A stretch of 64,000 nucleotides of DNA from an uncultured Anaerovibrio sp. (GTDB taxonomy: Bacteria; Bacillota; Negativicutes; Selenomonadales; Selenomonadaceae), in NCBI GenBank assembly GCA_934203205.1, contig CAKPYV010000004.1, positions 1 to 64,000 of the forward strand. Direction: 5' to 3'. Under the pieces are notes generated by a model. It was not told the origin of the DNA, did no database searches, and saw only the letters and a list, made by a program, of their open reading frames with translations. Positions 25,752-34,502 of this stretch are shown here, one piece after another (the first letter of the stretch is position 1; every line of letters begins with the position of its first letter). Both the position numbers and the translations under genes were made by a program.

Positions 25752-27071
25752 TTACTGGAGGAGAGACAGTACATTGGAGCTGCTCTGATTTGCCTGTGCC
25801 AGCATGGACTGGGCAGCCTGCATCAGAACATTGTTCTTAGTGTACTCGGTCATTTCCTTAGCCATATCAGCATCACGGATAGTGGACTCTGCAGCAGTTA
25901 CATTCTCGCTGGCAGTAGTCAAGTTGCTCTGAGTGTACTCCAGACGGGACTGTACAGCACCAATAGTAGTCTGCTGATCCAGAGCCTTCTGAATAGCTGC
26001 ATCCAGAACGTTGATAGCTGCATTAGCCTGCTCCTGATTACCTACCTGCAAGGTGTTATTATCCTTACCCTGCAAACCAAGAGCCTGAGCCTTCATATCA
26101 GTCAAGCCAACCTTAATGGTCTGATTAGCCTTGGCACCAATCTGCAAATTAATGGAATTATCATCAGACTTGTTCTGAGCACGGAGTGTCTCATCAAAAG
26201 CATCCAAAGCCGCATTAGCAGACTTGCGAACTGCACCAGTGTTATCAGTAATAGAGATGGTGAAACCAGAAATCTGACCTTCGATACCAGTACCTGCTGC
26301 CTGCAATGTCAAACCAGACTCACCAGATGCAGTATAAACAGTATTGCCAGATCCATCCACAGTAATCTCGGAGGTTGCACCTTTGATGTCGATATAGTCT
26401 TTCAGTTTCTTACCACCATCTCCTAATGTATTAAACACCTTTGACAGAGTAGTAGATGCCTTTACCTCCATGCTGCTGCTATAGGTCTTACCATCCATTA
26501 CCCAAGAAACAGTAACTCTGTCAGTAGCCTGAATATTCAGCTTATCTCCGTTACGAGCTGTCAATGCAGTCAAGCCTGTACTTGCCTTAGTGTCAAGGCC
26601 CAAGCTCTGATTGGTAAGTGCAGTGCAAGTAGCTTTAGTAGAGCTATTCTTGGAACCATCTACCAGATACTGGCCGTTAAAGGTTACATTTGCGTTATCG
26701 TTGATCTGGTCGATGGACTGATCCAGCTCCTTCTGGATAGTCTGACGATCTGCATCAGTATTGGTATCGTTGGCTGCGTTTACTGCCTTCTCCTTCAGAG
26801 TCTTCAGGATCTCTACAGTGGAGCTTACAGCACCCTCAGCAACCTTCATCATGGAGCCGCCGTTCTGAGCATTGCTATTAGCCTGATCCAAAGAACGAAT
26901 CTGTACACGCATACGCTCGGAAATTGCATAGCCAGAAGCATCATCAGCAGCGCTGTTGATCTTCATACCGGAAGAAACCTTCTGCAAGCTCTTGGAGAGT
27001 GCATTAGTGTTCTTGTTAAGAGTGTTCAGGGTGGACAGGGCGGACATGTTGTTTTTAACTACCATTGCCAT
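25752..27071 (-). CDS. Flagellin
   Basis: Filament subunit, exported by the flagellar type III apparatus. Conserved D0/D1 N-terminus (about 1-140: NNMSALSTLNTLNKN, LQKVSSGMKINSAADDASGYAISERM) and C-terminus (about 330-439, ending ANQSSSNVLSLLQ). The Ser/Thr-rich variable D2 region between (about 140-300) is where O-glycans are attached in other bacteria. 439 aa. Start ATG with AAGGAGG 9 nt upstream. Monocistronic: own sigma-28-type promoter and strong terminator. The downstream array of OGT-like genes suggests glycosylation of this protein. Confidence 0.98.
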   Translation of the reverse strand: MAMVVKNNMSALSTLNTLNKNTNALSKSLQKVSSGMKINSAADDASGYAISERMRVQIRSLDQANSNAQNGGSMMKVAEGAVSSTVEILKTLKEKAVNAANDTNTDADRQTIQKELDQSIDQINDNANVTFNGQYLVDGSKNSSTKATCTALTNQSLGLDTKASTGLTALTARNGDKLNIQATDRVTVSWVMDGKTYSSSMEVKASTTLSKVFNTLGDGGKKLKDYIDIKGATSEITVDGSGNTVYTASGESGLTLQAAGTGIEGQISGFTISITDNTGAVRKSANAALDAFDETLRAQNKSDDNSINLQIGAKANQTIKVGLTDMKAQALGLQGKDNNTLQVGNQEQANAAINVLDAAIQKALDQQTTIGAVQSRLEYTQSNLTTASENVTAAESTIRDADMAKEMTEYTKNNVLMQAAQSMLAQANQSSSNVLSLLQ

Positions 27072-27083
27072 AATAATTTTCCT

Positions 27084-27101
27084 CCTTGGTTGTCAACAAG
27101 G
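27084..27101 (-). promoter_or_regulatory. Hairpin overlapping the flagellin Shine-Dalgarno
   Basis: CCTTG TTGACAAC CAAGG on the minus strand; the 3' arm runs directly into the AAGGAGG site. It could occlude translation, as CsrA- or structure-based control of flagellin does elsewhere. Inference only. Confidence 0.35.
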
Positions 27102-27207
27102 TTAGCAGCATCCTTGCCACTAACTGTATAAAATTGTTTTGCAAATATCTGACGTATTTCTGGGTTGCTAGCCACCTGAAATATGCCCTTTGCCGTTGTC
27201 ATACATA

Positions 27208-27234
27208 TTATCGTGAGAAATTTCAGCCTTCTTA
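27208..27234 (-). promoter_or_regulatory. Sigma-28 (FliA/SigD)-type flagellin promoter
   Basis: Minus strand TAAG, 15-nt spacer, CACGATAA against the consensus TAAA-N15-GCCGATAA. It gives a 5' leader of about 130 nt before the flagellin ATG. Confidence 0.7.
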
Positions 27235-27288
27235 AATGAAAATTAAAATTTATCTATAAAATTTTCTCATTGGATAATATCTACAGCT

Positions 27289-29412
27289 CTACTCTGTTTC
27301 CCCAAACCATTTGGGCTTTAGTTTTCGCATTTCTGGCCAATTTCGGCCCCATGTGCAGAAGGATTTTGTATGCTCTCTGGCAATATTCATAAAATACTCC
27401 AACAAATTCATATCATAGCATTGCTGCCATTCATATCGTCTATCTAAGATATACATAGAAGCACCTGTCAAATCCACAGTACCATCTACATCCACAAATT
27501 CCTTAGACTCTAACTGAAATTCGTATTGTTTGGTGCGTATACACAGTTTATAGGTCTGTCCAGGGAATATGGAATTACTAATGGTATATTTCCTCTCTTG
27601 ACCACCAAGAGCTGCTGGCAAATTGCCATCAGTATATTCCGGTGCCTCAAAACCATGTAATTTAGCCATAACCTGATATATATCTACCGCACTGGTTAAT
27701 TCATTTACGATTCCCAAGTCTGGAACACCTGCCCCTCGCACCATATAGGCTGCTCCAGTCTGATAGTTGCTCATTATGAAGGGAGAGTTATCATATACAG
27801 AAGAACCATGATCGGAATACAACTGCACCACATATTCATCATCATTGTAGTGAGATTCTAAATAATCAAATAGCACACCTAAGCTTCTATCCGTATTTTT
27901 TACTCCCATCATATTAGCATGAGCATATAATGGAGCATAGGACAATTTTACACTGGACACCTTCTCCTTGGTTTGCCATAATCTATCCTCTAATGGCAAA
28001 CAGGTCTGACTAACCACAGGCATACTTATCATGCTTACAGGCCAAGGGTGCACATCTGTAACATGCAAAAGCAAAAACTGGTCACATTCTCCAAAAGCTT
28101 CTAATTGCTGTATAGTACGTTCTACTCCCTCAGATATTCTCTGAGCATATGTGTTGATTATCTGCCTGTCATAGCCTCTGCCAGCCCCTGTATAATGCAG
28201 ACTAGGGCACCCCATAATATTGACACAATAATAACCCAAATCCCTCATCTGCTCAGACAATACCTTATATTCTGGCGATAAAGGCATATTTACAGCATCG
28301 TTAAATACCTGTGATTTATGAGTATATATACCTGCCTCTATGGTGGTCAATGAAGGAAAGGTATATTCTGCCACAGAAAAATGCTGATTAAAAATTACTC
28401 CCTTTGAGAAGAACTTCATGGTATTGGGCAATAAGGCGTAATTTTGCTCCTTCATAGCTTGCCAGCTTAGAGCATCTACTAAGATATTCAGAACTACTTT
28501 TTTTCTCTTGGAACTATGCTCCAAAAGAACAGGCTTACCGACAACAAATTCCTTTTCTCCCCGTATCTTTACAGGCTCCTCTATTCTATAATAGCTGTAC
28601 TCCCACTTCCCCAATATGGCATCATATTGCTTTTTATTGGTAGCTATCTCTATCTCCTGACTAGTTTCATTACCTGCCAATGGAAGAATATATTTTTTTC
28701 CCTGTGGATCAAATTGAAAATCCCTGCTGCTCTTAGATCTAAAAATATCAAAGATCATATCTGCAGCATATTCATCCAAGAACTGAGGCAAATCCTTCTC
28801 TCTAGCTAGCAAAAGGCCCTTATTGTTAATGGTTTCCTGATTAACAAATACCCCTACCCAATACCTATAACCATCTTTATCAATAGACCAAGGAACATAC
28901 TCTCCTCCTAAACATACTTTTCGACCATATAGTTTATTATCTTTAATCTCAGATTTGTTCACCAAAAATGGTGCATAATTACCAATATTTTGAGACATGG
29001 TTATATTGTCCAGTATCTGGTCTATATTTGCTCCATCTACCTGTAGATTTATATCCATGCCGTATACATGACGGCAATAACCTTGAAATTTTGCTTTCTC
29101 TGGCAGCATCTGCAGCTTATCATAACATTCTATCAGTAATTGCCAGGTAATTAGATTGCATTTCCTTTTTTTCCAAGCATCCTGAGCCAAGGCCAGGGCT
29201 TCCTTTACATCGCCATAATAAATGGCAAAATATCCTGCAAAAACCCCTATATGCTCAGATTGCGGATATTTGACCCTATATTCTGCCAACATTTTCAGAT
29301 ATTCATCATCAAAATCCTTTTGTGCCAATTTCTTTTGCAGCTTCCGGAATAATGCTAATCCATCTGCTTCCTCGGCAGGCCAAAAGGCTACATCTACTCT
29401 TCTTTCTTTCAT
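27289..29412 (-). CDS. Sulfatase/alkaline-phosphatase-fold protein with TPR-like N-terminus
   Basis: 707 aa. The N-terminal ~130 residues are TPR-like helices, then a linker, then a sulfatase/phosphoglycerol-transferase-like domain from ~330. It has NILVDALSW (metal Asp), a nucleophile region AEYTFPSLTTIEAG, LLHVTDVHPW and the metal pair YSDHGS. The family contains sulfatases, phosphoethanolamine and phosphoglycerol transferases. No membrane helix or signal peptide is evident, so it probably works inside the cell. With the racemase-like, methyltransferase, nucleotidyltransferase and HAD genes upstream it may transfer or remove a decorated phospho-group on the flagellar or surface glycan (inference). 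Confidence 0.75.
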   Translation of the reverse strand: MKERRVDVAFWPAEEADGLALFRKLQKKLAQKDFDDEYLKMLAEYRVKYPQSEHIGVFAGYFAIYYGDVKEALALAQDAWKKRKCNLITWQLLIECYDKLQMLPEKAKFQGYCRHVYGMDINLQVDGANIDQILDNITMSQNIGNYAPFLVNKSEIKDNKLYGRKVCLGGEYVPWSIDKDGYRYWVGVFVNQETINNKGLLLAREKDLPQFLDEYAADMIFDIFRSKSSRDFQFDPQGKKYILPLAGNETSQEIEIATNKKQYDAILGKWEYSYYRIEEPVKIRGEKEFVVGKPVLLEHSSKRKKVVLNILVDALSWQAMKEQNYALLPNTMKFFSKGVIFNQHFSVAEYTFPSLTTIEAGIYTHKSQVFNDAVNMPLSPEYKVLSEQMRDLGYYCVNIMGCPSLHYTGAGRGYDRQIINTYAQRISEGVERTIQQLEAFGECDQFLLLHVTDVHPWPVSMISMPVVSQTCLPLEDRLWQTKEKVSSVKLSYAPLYAHANMMGVKNTDRSLGVLFDYLESHYNDDEYVVQLYSDHGSSVYDNSPFIMSNYQTGAAYMVRGAGVPDLGIVNELTSAVDIYQVMAKLHGFEAPEYTDGNLPAALGGQERKYTISNSIFPGQTYKLCIRTKQYEFQLESKEFVDVDGTVDLTGASMYILDRRYEWQQCYDMNLLEYFMNIAREHTKSFCTWGRNWPEMRKLKPKWFGETE

Positions 29413-29450
29413 AATATACCACCATTGCGAAAAATATAAATAAAATAAAT

Positions 29451-30170
29451 TTAGGATATTCTGCGATGTATTTCCTGAATCGCATATGTCAATGGATCAT
29501 AAAAATTGGATGTTCCCTCACCCATATCAATATGCCTTAATAACACTGGAAATTCTGTACAACCTAAAATAATATTATCCACATCGTATCTAACTAAAAA
29601 TCGTAAAAACCTATCCTTCAATTCATTATCATATTTATTCTGCTTTACACATTCGATAAAATACCTTATCTCTTCCCAATATTGTTCCTTTGGCTCTACA
29701 CAAGCTATATTGTACCTGACCAATGTCCTTGAATATAATTTCTGCTTTAAGGTTCCCTCAGCAGCTAAAATCAGTACCTTGTCAATGTTATTAGCAGCCA
29801 GATGCTTTCCTGTTGCCTCCAGTATATTAATAACCTTGTCTTTTGCCTCAGGCAATTTTTCATAAACATAAGGCAAAAAATAATGGGCTGTACCACATAC
29901 CATCACCATACAGTCTACATTGTAATCCAGTATTTTTTTCATGGAACTCACTATGGTCTCAACTATCTCCGTTTGTCCTTCCCCAGTCAACAATGCTCTT
30001 GTACGACTAGGCATAGAGAAAACATTATCTATTATCATATTGGGATAATCCCGCTCTGACTCCACAGCAAAACTATCCAATAACCGGCTATAAAAATCCA
30101 AAGTTGCATAGGCACCAAATCCGCCTATAATGCCTACACGTTTACCAGTAAATTTTCCCACTACTATCAC
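29451..30170 (-). CDS. Aspartate/glutamate racemase-like protein
   Basis: About 240 aa. Rossmann-like N-terminus RVGIIGGFGAYATLDFYSRLL and the two catalytic-cysteine motifs of the Asp/Glu racemase superfamily: VMVCGTAHYF (usual form CNTAH) and NIILGCTEFPVL. The Asn-to-Gly change beside the first cysteine is unusual and could alter specificity. I start it at the GTG at 30170, whose GTGA overlaps the stop of the methyltransferase gene; a GTG at 30161 is equally possible. Extending the frame further upstream would run into the methyltransferase. Confidence 0.78.
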   Translation of the reverse strand: MIVVGKFTGKRVGIIGGFGAYATLDFYSRLLDSFAVESERDYPNMIIDNVFSMPSRTRALLTGEGQTEIVETIVSSMKKILDYNVDCMVMVCGTAHYFLPYVYEKLPEAKDKVINILEATGKHLAANNIDKVLILAAEGTLKQKLYSRTLVRYNIACVEPKEQYWEEIRYFIECVKQNKYDNELKDRFLRFLVRYDVDNIILGCTEFPVLLRHIDMGEGTSNFYDPLTYAIQEIHRRIS

Positions 30171-30931
30171 CCTATTTTCTCTATTATCCAAAAATATGCC
30201 GTTGTTTCCTTGCGATTTGCCAAATCTCCCTGCCACATCACATCCTGATAAACAATATTATATTTATCACCAGAAAACGCATCTCTAAACATAATATTAT
30301 ATTCATCTACACCACGATAAATAGCACTATATTGACTCTCCAATTCCTCTGAATAAATTTTGTTCAATGTAAGCCTATCGTGTAATCCTACAGATTCTTT
30401 GATACATATTCTGCCACTAACAGCAATTAATTCTTTTAAATTACTCATACATTGAGCTAAATCAGTATCATTTATGTACATCATTACACCATTAATTAAT
30501 ATAACATCGAACTTATTCTGTTTTATATTTCCTGGTAAATTTAGCAATATATCCTGAAAATAACTCTCACAAAAATAGAAGTTTTTATTTTCCCTAAAAT
30601 GATTCTTGGCTAATTTTAATATATCTCCACTATAATCAGCACCTACATACATTCCTTGATTAGACAGTATTTTTAGCATATGATTTCCCCAACGGCCAAC
30701 ACCACATCCTATATCCAAAACCCTGCTTTCTGGTTGCAAATTCAAAAAAGGCATAATCCTGTCTTTTTCATATCTATCGCGTTCCAAAGCCAATTCTGGA
30801 TGCTTATCCTGATAATTGGTGTAGTTAATTAGATAAGGCAAATTTTTATTAACTCTATTATTAAAAAATAATTTGACATCATCTTCATCTATAGCAATCT
30901 TATTTGTTTTTATTCTCTGCTCATTGTTCAC
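30167..30931 (-). CDS. SAM-dependent methyltransferase
   Basis: 254 aa, class I methyltransferase with motif I VLDIGCGVGRWG and ADYSGDILKLAK; later INGVMMYINDTD. Start GTG at 30931 with GGAGATAG upstream overlapping the end of the nucleotidyltransferase gene. Acceptor unknown; context suggests a small glycan or amino-acid modification. Stop overlaps the racemase-like start. Confidence 0.82.
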   Translation of the reverse strand: MNNEQRIKTNKIAIDEDDVKLFFNNRVNKNLPYLINYTNYQDKHPELALERDRYEKDRIMPFLNLQPESRVLDIGCGVGRWGNHMLKILSNQGMYVGADYSGDILKLAKNHFRENKNFYFCESYFQDILLNLPGNIKQNKFDVILINGVMMYINDTDLAQCMSNLKELIAVSGRICIKESVGLHDRLTLNKIYSEELESQYSAIYRGVDEYNIMFRDAFSGDKYNIVYQDVMWQGDLANRKETTAYFWIIEKIG

Positions 30932-30935
30932 AATT

Positions 30936-31571
30936 CTATCTCCATGTTTTTATAAACTCGATAGCATTTATATAATCATTGTATGTATCTATATCTCGTG
31001 CTCTTATTTTTATTCCTCGCATTGGCAAATGCGACTCTAACTGATTAAAAACATTTTCTGAAGAATATATTACATTTTCTTTTTTTAAACAACAGGGGCC
31101 AGTCCACTCATAATCGCCGTCCTGCCTAGAGAAACCAATTACCTCTCCCGCTTCATTAACCCTGACATATACCCCATCTTCTGAGGATTTATCAGCATAG
31201 GCAATCCACTCGCCGTCCAATTCCAGCAGCATTTTAGCATCCTCTGGATGAATCAAAAGGTCGCCATCTATCTCAATGGAATATTCTGCTCCATGTCGTG
31301 CTCCCAAATAATAGCTGGTGCCGGTCTTGGTATCAAAATAATTGTGATTGTAAACAAACACCACATCAGGACGATACTTTCTTACCTCAGCAATAACCTC
31401 TGCGGCTTGAAATCCTACCACCACGCGAATATCCTTTACTTTCTGAAAAAGTTCCAGCTGCCATTGAATAATAGATTTTCCGTCTATCTTTATCAAAGCC
31501 TTGGTTGTTCCCAGTCCCAACCTTGAACCTATACCAGCACAGCTTATAATAACTGATTTAGTTGTCTGCAT
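30936..31571 (-). CDS. NTP transferase (sugar/choline-phosphate nucleotidyltransferase-like)
   Basis: 211 aa, GT-A-like nucleotidyltransferase with an N-terminal signature IISCAGIGSRLGLGTTKALIKI (the residues after GSRLG differ from a classic RmlA) and a metal-site pair around EIDGDLL. The size resembles LicC-type or short RmlA-like enzymes that make CDP-choline or other activated small groups. The start (GGAGACATT before ATG) lies 28 bp inside the HAD gene, so the two are coupled. Substrate unknown. Confidence 0.78.
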   Translation of the reverse strand: MQTTKSVIISCAGIGSRLGLGTTKALIKIDGKSIIQWQLELFQKVKDIRVVVGFQAAEVIAEVRKYRPDVVFVYNHNYFDTKTGTSYYLGARHGAEYSIEIDGDLLIHPEDAKMLLELDGEWIAYADKSSEDGVYVRVNEAGEVIGFSRQDGDYEWTGPCCLKKENVIYSSENVFNQLESHLPMRGIKIRARDIDTYNDYINAIEFIKTWR

Positions 31572-32143
31572 AATGTCTCCTCATCATATATAAGATAATC
31601 CGCTACCGACAAAACACTCATAGCTGGTTCGTGCGTAAGTCCGGAGGCAATGGCAATGTCGGCACAGCGCATAGCTTCAACATCATTATTGCCATCGCCA
31701 ATAAAGACAACCTTATGCCCCTCTGCCTTGTATCCATTCACAACATTTTCCTTACGAAGGATGCTGGTCAGTTTTTTTACCTGATTATTCTCTATATTGG
31801 CTTTTGAGCAAAAAAACTCACAATGTACAACATCATTTACTTGGCAAACCCAATCTGCCAGATTTCCAGTAGCCACACAGCAGTTTTCAGGATGGATATT
31901 GATAAAATTGCACAGTGATTCGTACAATCTTACCTTACCAAGCAAATCAGCAATCTCACTTACTGGTAATTTTCCCAATACATATACTCTCCGAATAAAG
32001 GACTCTATAAAAGGAACCCTGCCATCCACAGTGTTTCGGGTAAGCTCCATGATTTCCTCTTCCACCGAGAAATGCTTGGCAATCAAAGGCAGGGTTTCTT
32101 CCTTAGTCACTGTTCCATCTAAATCAAATATAAATTTGGTCAT
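31544..32143 (-). CDS. HAD-family phosphatase
   Basis: 199 aa, HAD-IB-like (phosphoserine-phosphatase type): FDLDGTVTKEETLP with the nucleophile Asp at the N-terminus, CVATGNLADW (motif II Thr) and VFIGDGNNDVEAM (motif IV). Start ATG 32143 after GGTGAG. First gene behind leader A. It may dephosphorylate an intermediate of the adjacent activated-sugar or amino compound; no direct evidence. Confidence 0.82.
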   Translation of the reverse strand: MTKFIFDLDGTVTKEETLPLIAKHFSVEEEIMELTRNTVDGRVPFIESFIRRVYVLGKLPVSEIADLLGKVRLYESLCNFINIHPENCCVATGNLADWVCQVNDVVHCEFFCSKANIENNQVKKLTSILRKENVVNGYKAEGHKVVFIGDGNNDVEAMRCADIAIASGLTHEPAMSVLSVADYLIYDEETLCRQLNQLL

Positions 32144-32230
32144 TCACTCACCACAACTTTCAAAAATCATCTTCATTTAATTCAAGCTTACATGAATATC
32201 TACTTCTAAATTTTGTTTATATACTCATTT

Positions 32231-32376
32231 TTCTCACAAAAATAAACCTACGAGCTCTGCTCCTAGGCTCAAATTCTTATATAATTCTGCAAACAATCCC
32301 ACAACCAAAATAGGCATGGGAAAACACCACCCTACCATTGCCTTTGTGACATTCTATCCTGTTGCTAGCAGGAATA
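32231..32376 (-). promoter_or_regulatory. Structured leader A (shared with leader B)
   Basis: About 145 nt matching 63450-63589. In minus-strand order: hairpin TCCTG-CTAGCAA-CAGGA; a conserved stretch CACAAAGGCAATGGTAGGG; hairpin TCCCA...TGGGA; then a terminator-like hairpin (CCTAGGAGC AGA GCTCGTAGG) followed by ATTTTTG. It ends about 88 nt before the HAD gene. Substitutions between copies keep the pairing, so it acts as RNA. The remainder of the 400-bp gap (32377-32543) is AT-rich with only a weak hairpin at 32441-32464. Confidence 0.7.
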
Positions 32377-32440
32377 ACAAATTAACTATACATTAATATA
32401 TCGTATTCTATTTTGGTTTCATTAAGACTAATTTATATAG

Positions 32441-32464
32441 AAAAAACCTCAAAAATGGGGTTAC
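32441..32464 (-). terminator. Weak terminator after the RelA/SpoT-like gene
   Basis: AACC...GGTT stem with a T run on the minus strand; short, so low confidence. Confidence 0.3.
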
Positions 32465-32543
32465 TACATTAATTTCCTTTTCTATATGTTCTTTATTATC
32501 CCTTAATTTTCTGTTACCAAAATATTGCCATATAAGTTACACT

Positions 32544-32927
32544 CTAATATTTCTTACGAAATTCATTAAATTCATTATAACTTCTAAAAATCGAATCACT
32601 CAATCGCGTTCCAGATGAAATTAATTTTGCAAGAACTTTCAACTGCTCTTTACATGCAATACTATCTGTCGAATGAGAATAATTAATAGTGTGATCAATT
32701 TCTCCCCATATTTCCTCAAATAACGTTCTGACTTGTATCTCACAGCAAATCGGTTGACTATTATTGTTATATGGTATTATTACGTAATGAACACTTGTAT
32801 AAAACGTTTCTTTAATTTCGTGTCGAATGCCAAGATTATCATATGTTTTAGCAGCTTCAGGATCCCATGTATATGCTTTAGGTTCTTCCATTAATTTCCA
32901 TTCTTTTCTCTCATTTATTTGTCTCAT
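32544..32927 (-). CDS. RelA/SpoT-domain protein, C-terminal half (frame-split)
   Basis: 127 aa. It continues the RelA/SpoT synthetase-like fold begun in the neighbouring frame: WKLMEEPKAYTWD, FYTSVHYVIIPY (in this family GYRSVHYLI) and CEIQVRTLFEEIWGEIDHTINY, the conserved EIQVRT...EIDH core. The frame opens 16 bp inside the upstream ORF with an ATG, so it may be translated by coupling, or the gene is broken by a one-base indel. Either way the catalytic domain is divided. See the companion gene and the finding. Confidence 0.7.
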   Translation of the reverse strand: MRQINERKEWKLMEEPKAYTWDPEAAKTYDNLGIRHEIKETFYTSVHYVIIPYNNNSQPICCEIQVRTLFEEIWGEIDHTINYSHSTDSIACKEQLKVLAKLISSGTRLSDSIFRSYNEFNEFRKKY

Positions 32928-33246
32928 TATGTATTATCTCAAATTGATCCTGATACAAATATAAAATTCTTACGCCTATTAAATCTGTTACTTGATTACG
33001 AAAATTTGAAATGGTTATTTCTCTTCCACTATGTATTTTTCTTTGTAATTTATCTCTCAAATGCTCTGCATCTTTAATACGTGATTTTACTGAATGAATC
33101 ACTGAATTATCATTCACAACAAACCCCGGCCACCCCAAAAAGAAATTTTGAACTTGCTGTTTAAATCCTTCAAGTTCATATTTAAGTAACTTATCATTTT
33201 TATAAAAATTCACTATATCATTAATATTTTTCTCATCCGAATTCAT
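32911..33246 (-). CDS. RelA/SpoT-domain protein, N-terminal half (frame-split)
   Basis: About 111 aa, starting at ATG 33246, which overlaps the ParA stop by 14 bp. Helices precede SRIKDAEHLRDKLQRKI and DLIGVRILYLYQDQFEIIHN, the usual start of the pyrophosphokinase domain in this accessory RelA/SpoT family. The frame ends 16 bp into the next ORF. Rejoining needs a +1 shift. Small accessory alarmone synthetases of this kind are used as toxins or defence effectors in other systems. Confidence 0.7.
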   Translation of the reverse strand: MNSDEKNINDIVNFYKNDKLLKYELEGFKQQVQNFFLGWPGFVVNDNSVIHSVKSRIKDAEHLRDKLQRKIHSGREITISNFRNQVTDLIGVRILYLYQDQFEIIHNETNK

Positions 33247-34363
33247 AAAGCCGCAATGCCTCCGTACGCTCAATAAATGCCTTTGCAAATTCAATATATT
33301 TATCCTTTATCTCTCTATAACGCCCAAAGCTTCCTCTATTTACATCTATCATTTGTTCTTTTAGATATTCTAATTCTGTTTGTTGTAACTTTGTAAATAC
33401 ATCTGGGACCTCCCAAATAGCACATTTTAATGCTTGTGCAACCGATGGATATGTATTATGTGTATGCATAATTGCTCCTCCTGCAATTGGCATATTAATA
33501 TCATCAATTTTAACCTTATTATCTTCTTTTATATATTGATTAATTATTTGTGGTATTCTCTTTGCATAACTATAATGTGCATCAGCCAATTGATATTCAT
33601 TATCTCCATCATACTTTTTAGCGTTATAAATTGTATATCCCAGAAATTGGACAAACTTTTTTGGAAATTTTTCTCTTTTTTCTTCTGAAATCAATCTATA
33701 TATTACATTTAGCTCTTTTCCCCATGATTCAAGAGAATTGCCTATATTCCTTATTCCATATAAGCTAAACATATCCGGTTGAGCTGGTATTATAAATCCA
33801 TCAACTGTTGAAATTATTGTTTTATTTAATATTCCCAGGCTGGGCGATGTATCCACCAAAACAAAATCAATACCAAGTATATCTGCGTATCTTTCACACA
33901 ACCTTCTAATATATGTTATAGTCCTAATGCTTAAATTATCACTTTGATATAAACCACTCCATCTTTCAGATATTCTATTTTCAAATTGATGTATAGAAAG
34001 CCGTCCAGGAATCATATATACATTATCTCCAATACTTTTTGCTGGTGGCAAACTTTCAATATCATTTACGCCATCTTCTGCTGGTTTTAAAAGAAAATGC
34101 ATTGACCTTGTTTCGCTCATTATTCTTGAAAATTTTTCCTTATTTTTTTTTGCATCTTCAAAATCATCAATATATGCATCTTCCTCTTGCCAGATTTTTT
34201 CCAATTCTCTTTCCCGCATTGCACTTATGGTTAAATTACACTGAGGATCCAAATCCACAAAAAGTACTTTTTTCCCCATTAGCCCCAGAGCTTTACCTAA
34301 ATGAAACGACAATGTGGATTTCCCAACTCCACCTTTATTATTAAACACTGAAATAATCTTCAT
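33233..34363 (-). CDS. ParA/MinD-family ATPase (accessory)
   Basis: About 376 aa. The deviant Walker A NNKGGVGKST sits near the N-terminus; FVDLDPQCNLT and DFVLVDTSPSLGILN (switch/Walker B regions) follow, and a long C-terminal extension beyond a normal ~260-aa ParA. Start at ATG 34363 (GGAGG 7 nt upstream); ATG 34369 is too close to the SD. No ParB or origin nearby, so it is not an ordinary partition pair; it is coupled to the RelA/SpoT gene. A possible -10 (TATAAT) lies at 34395-34400. AT-rich, unlike the flanking sugar genes. Confidence 0.85.
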   Translation of the reverse strand: MKIISVFNNKGGVGKSTLSFHLGKALGLMGKKVLFVDLDPQCNLTISAMRERELEKIWQEEDAYIDDFEDAKKNKEKFSRIMSETRSMHFLLKPAEDGVNDIESLPPAKSIGDNVYMIPGRLSIHQFENRISERWSGLYQSDNLSIRTITYIRRLCERYADILGIDFVLVDTSPSLGILNKTIISTVDGFIIPAQPDMFSLYGIRNIGNSLESWGKELNVIYRLISEEKREKFPKKFVQFLGYTIYNAKKYDGDNEYQLADAHYSYAKRIPQIINQYIKEDNKVKIDDINMPIAGGAIMHTHNTYPSVAQALKCAIWEVPDVFTKLQQTELEYLKEQMIDVNRGSFGRYREIKDKYIEFAKAFIERTEALRLYEFG

Positions 34364-34502
34364 ATTCATTCCTCCGAATAAAACGTTAAATATAATTATA
34401 ACTATTTCTTATAAGTACGACCTAGACTCTATTAATGTGCTATTCTACATACTATTCAGCAATTTGCCATCCTAAATCGAAAATTATGTGCTCAAATAAA
34501 TT

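Noticed and set aside
30936..31571. PseF (CMP-pseudaminate synthetase)
   Set aside because: N-terminal signature is that of an RmlA/LicC-like enzyme and the gene is far from the pse set.
33233..34363. Chromosome partition locus or origin
   Set aside because: No ParB, no parS-like repeats and no DnaA boxes noticed; the ATPase is coupled to a RelA/SpoT gene.
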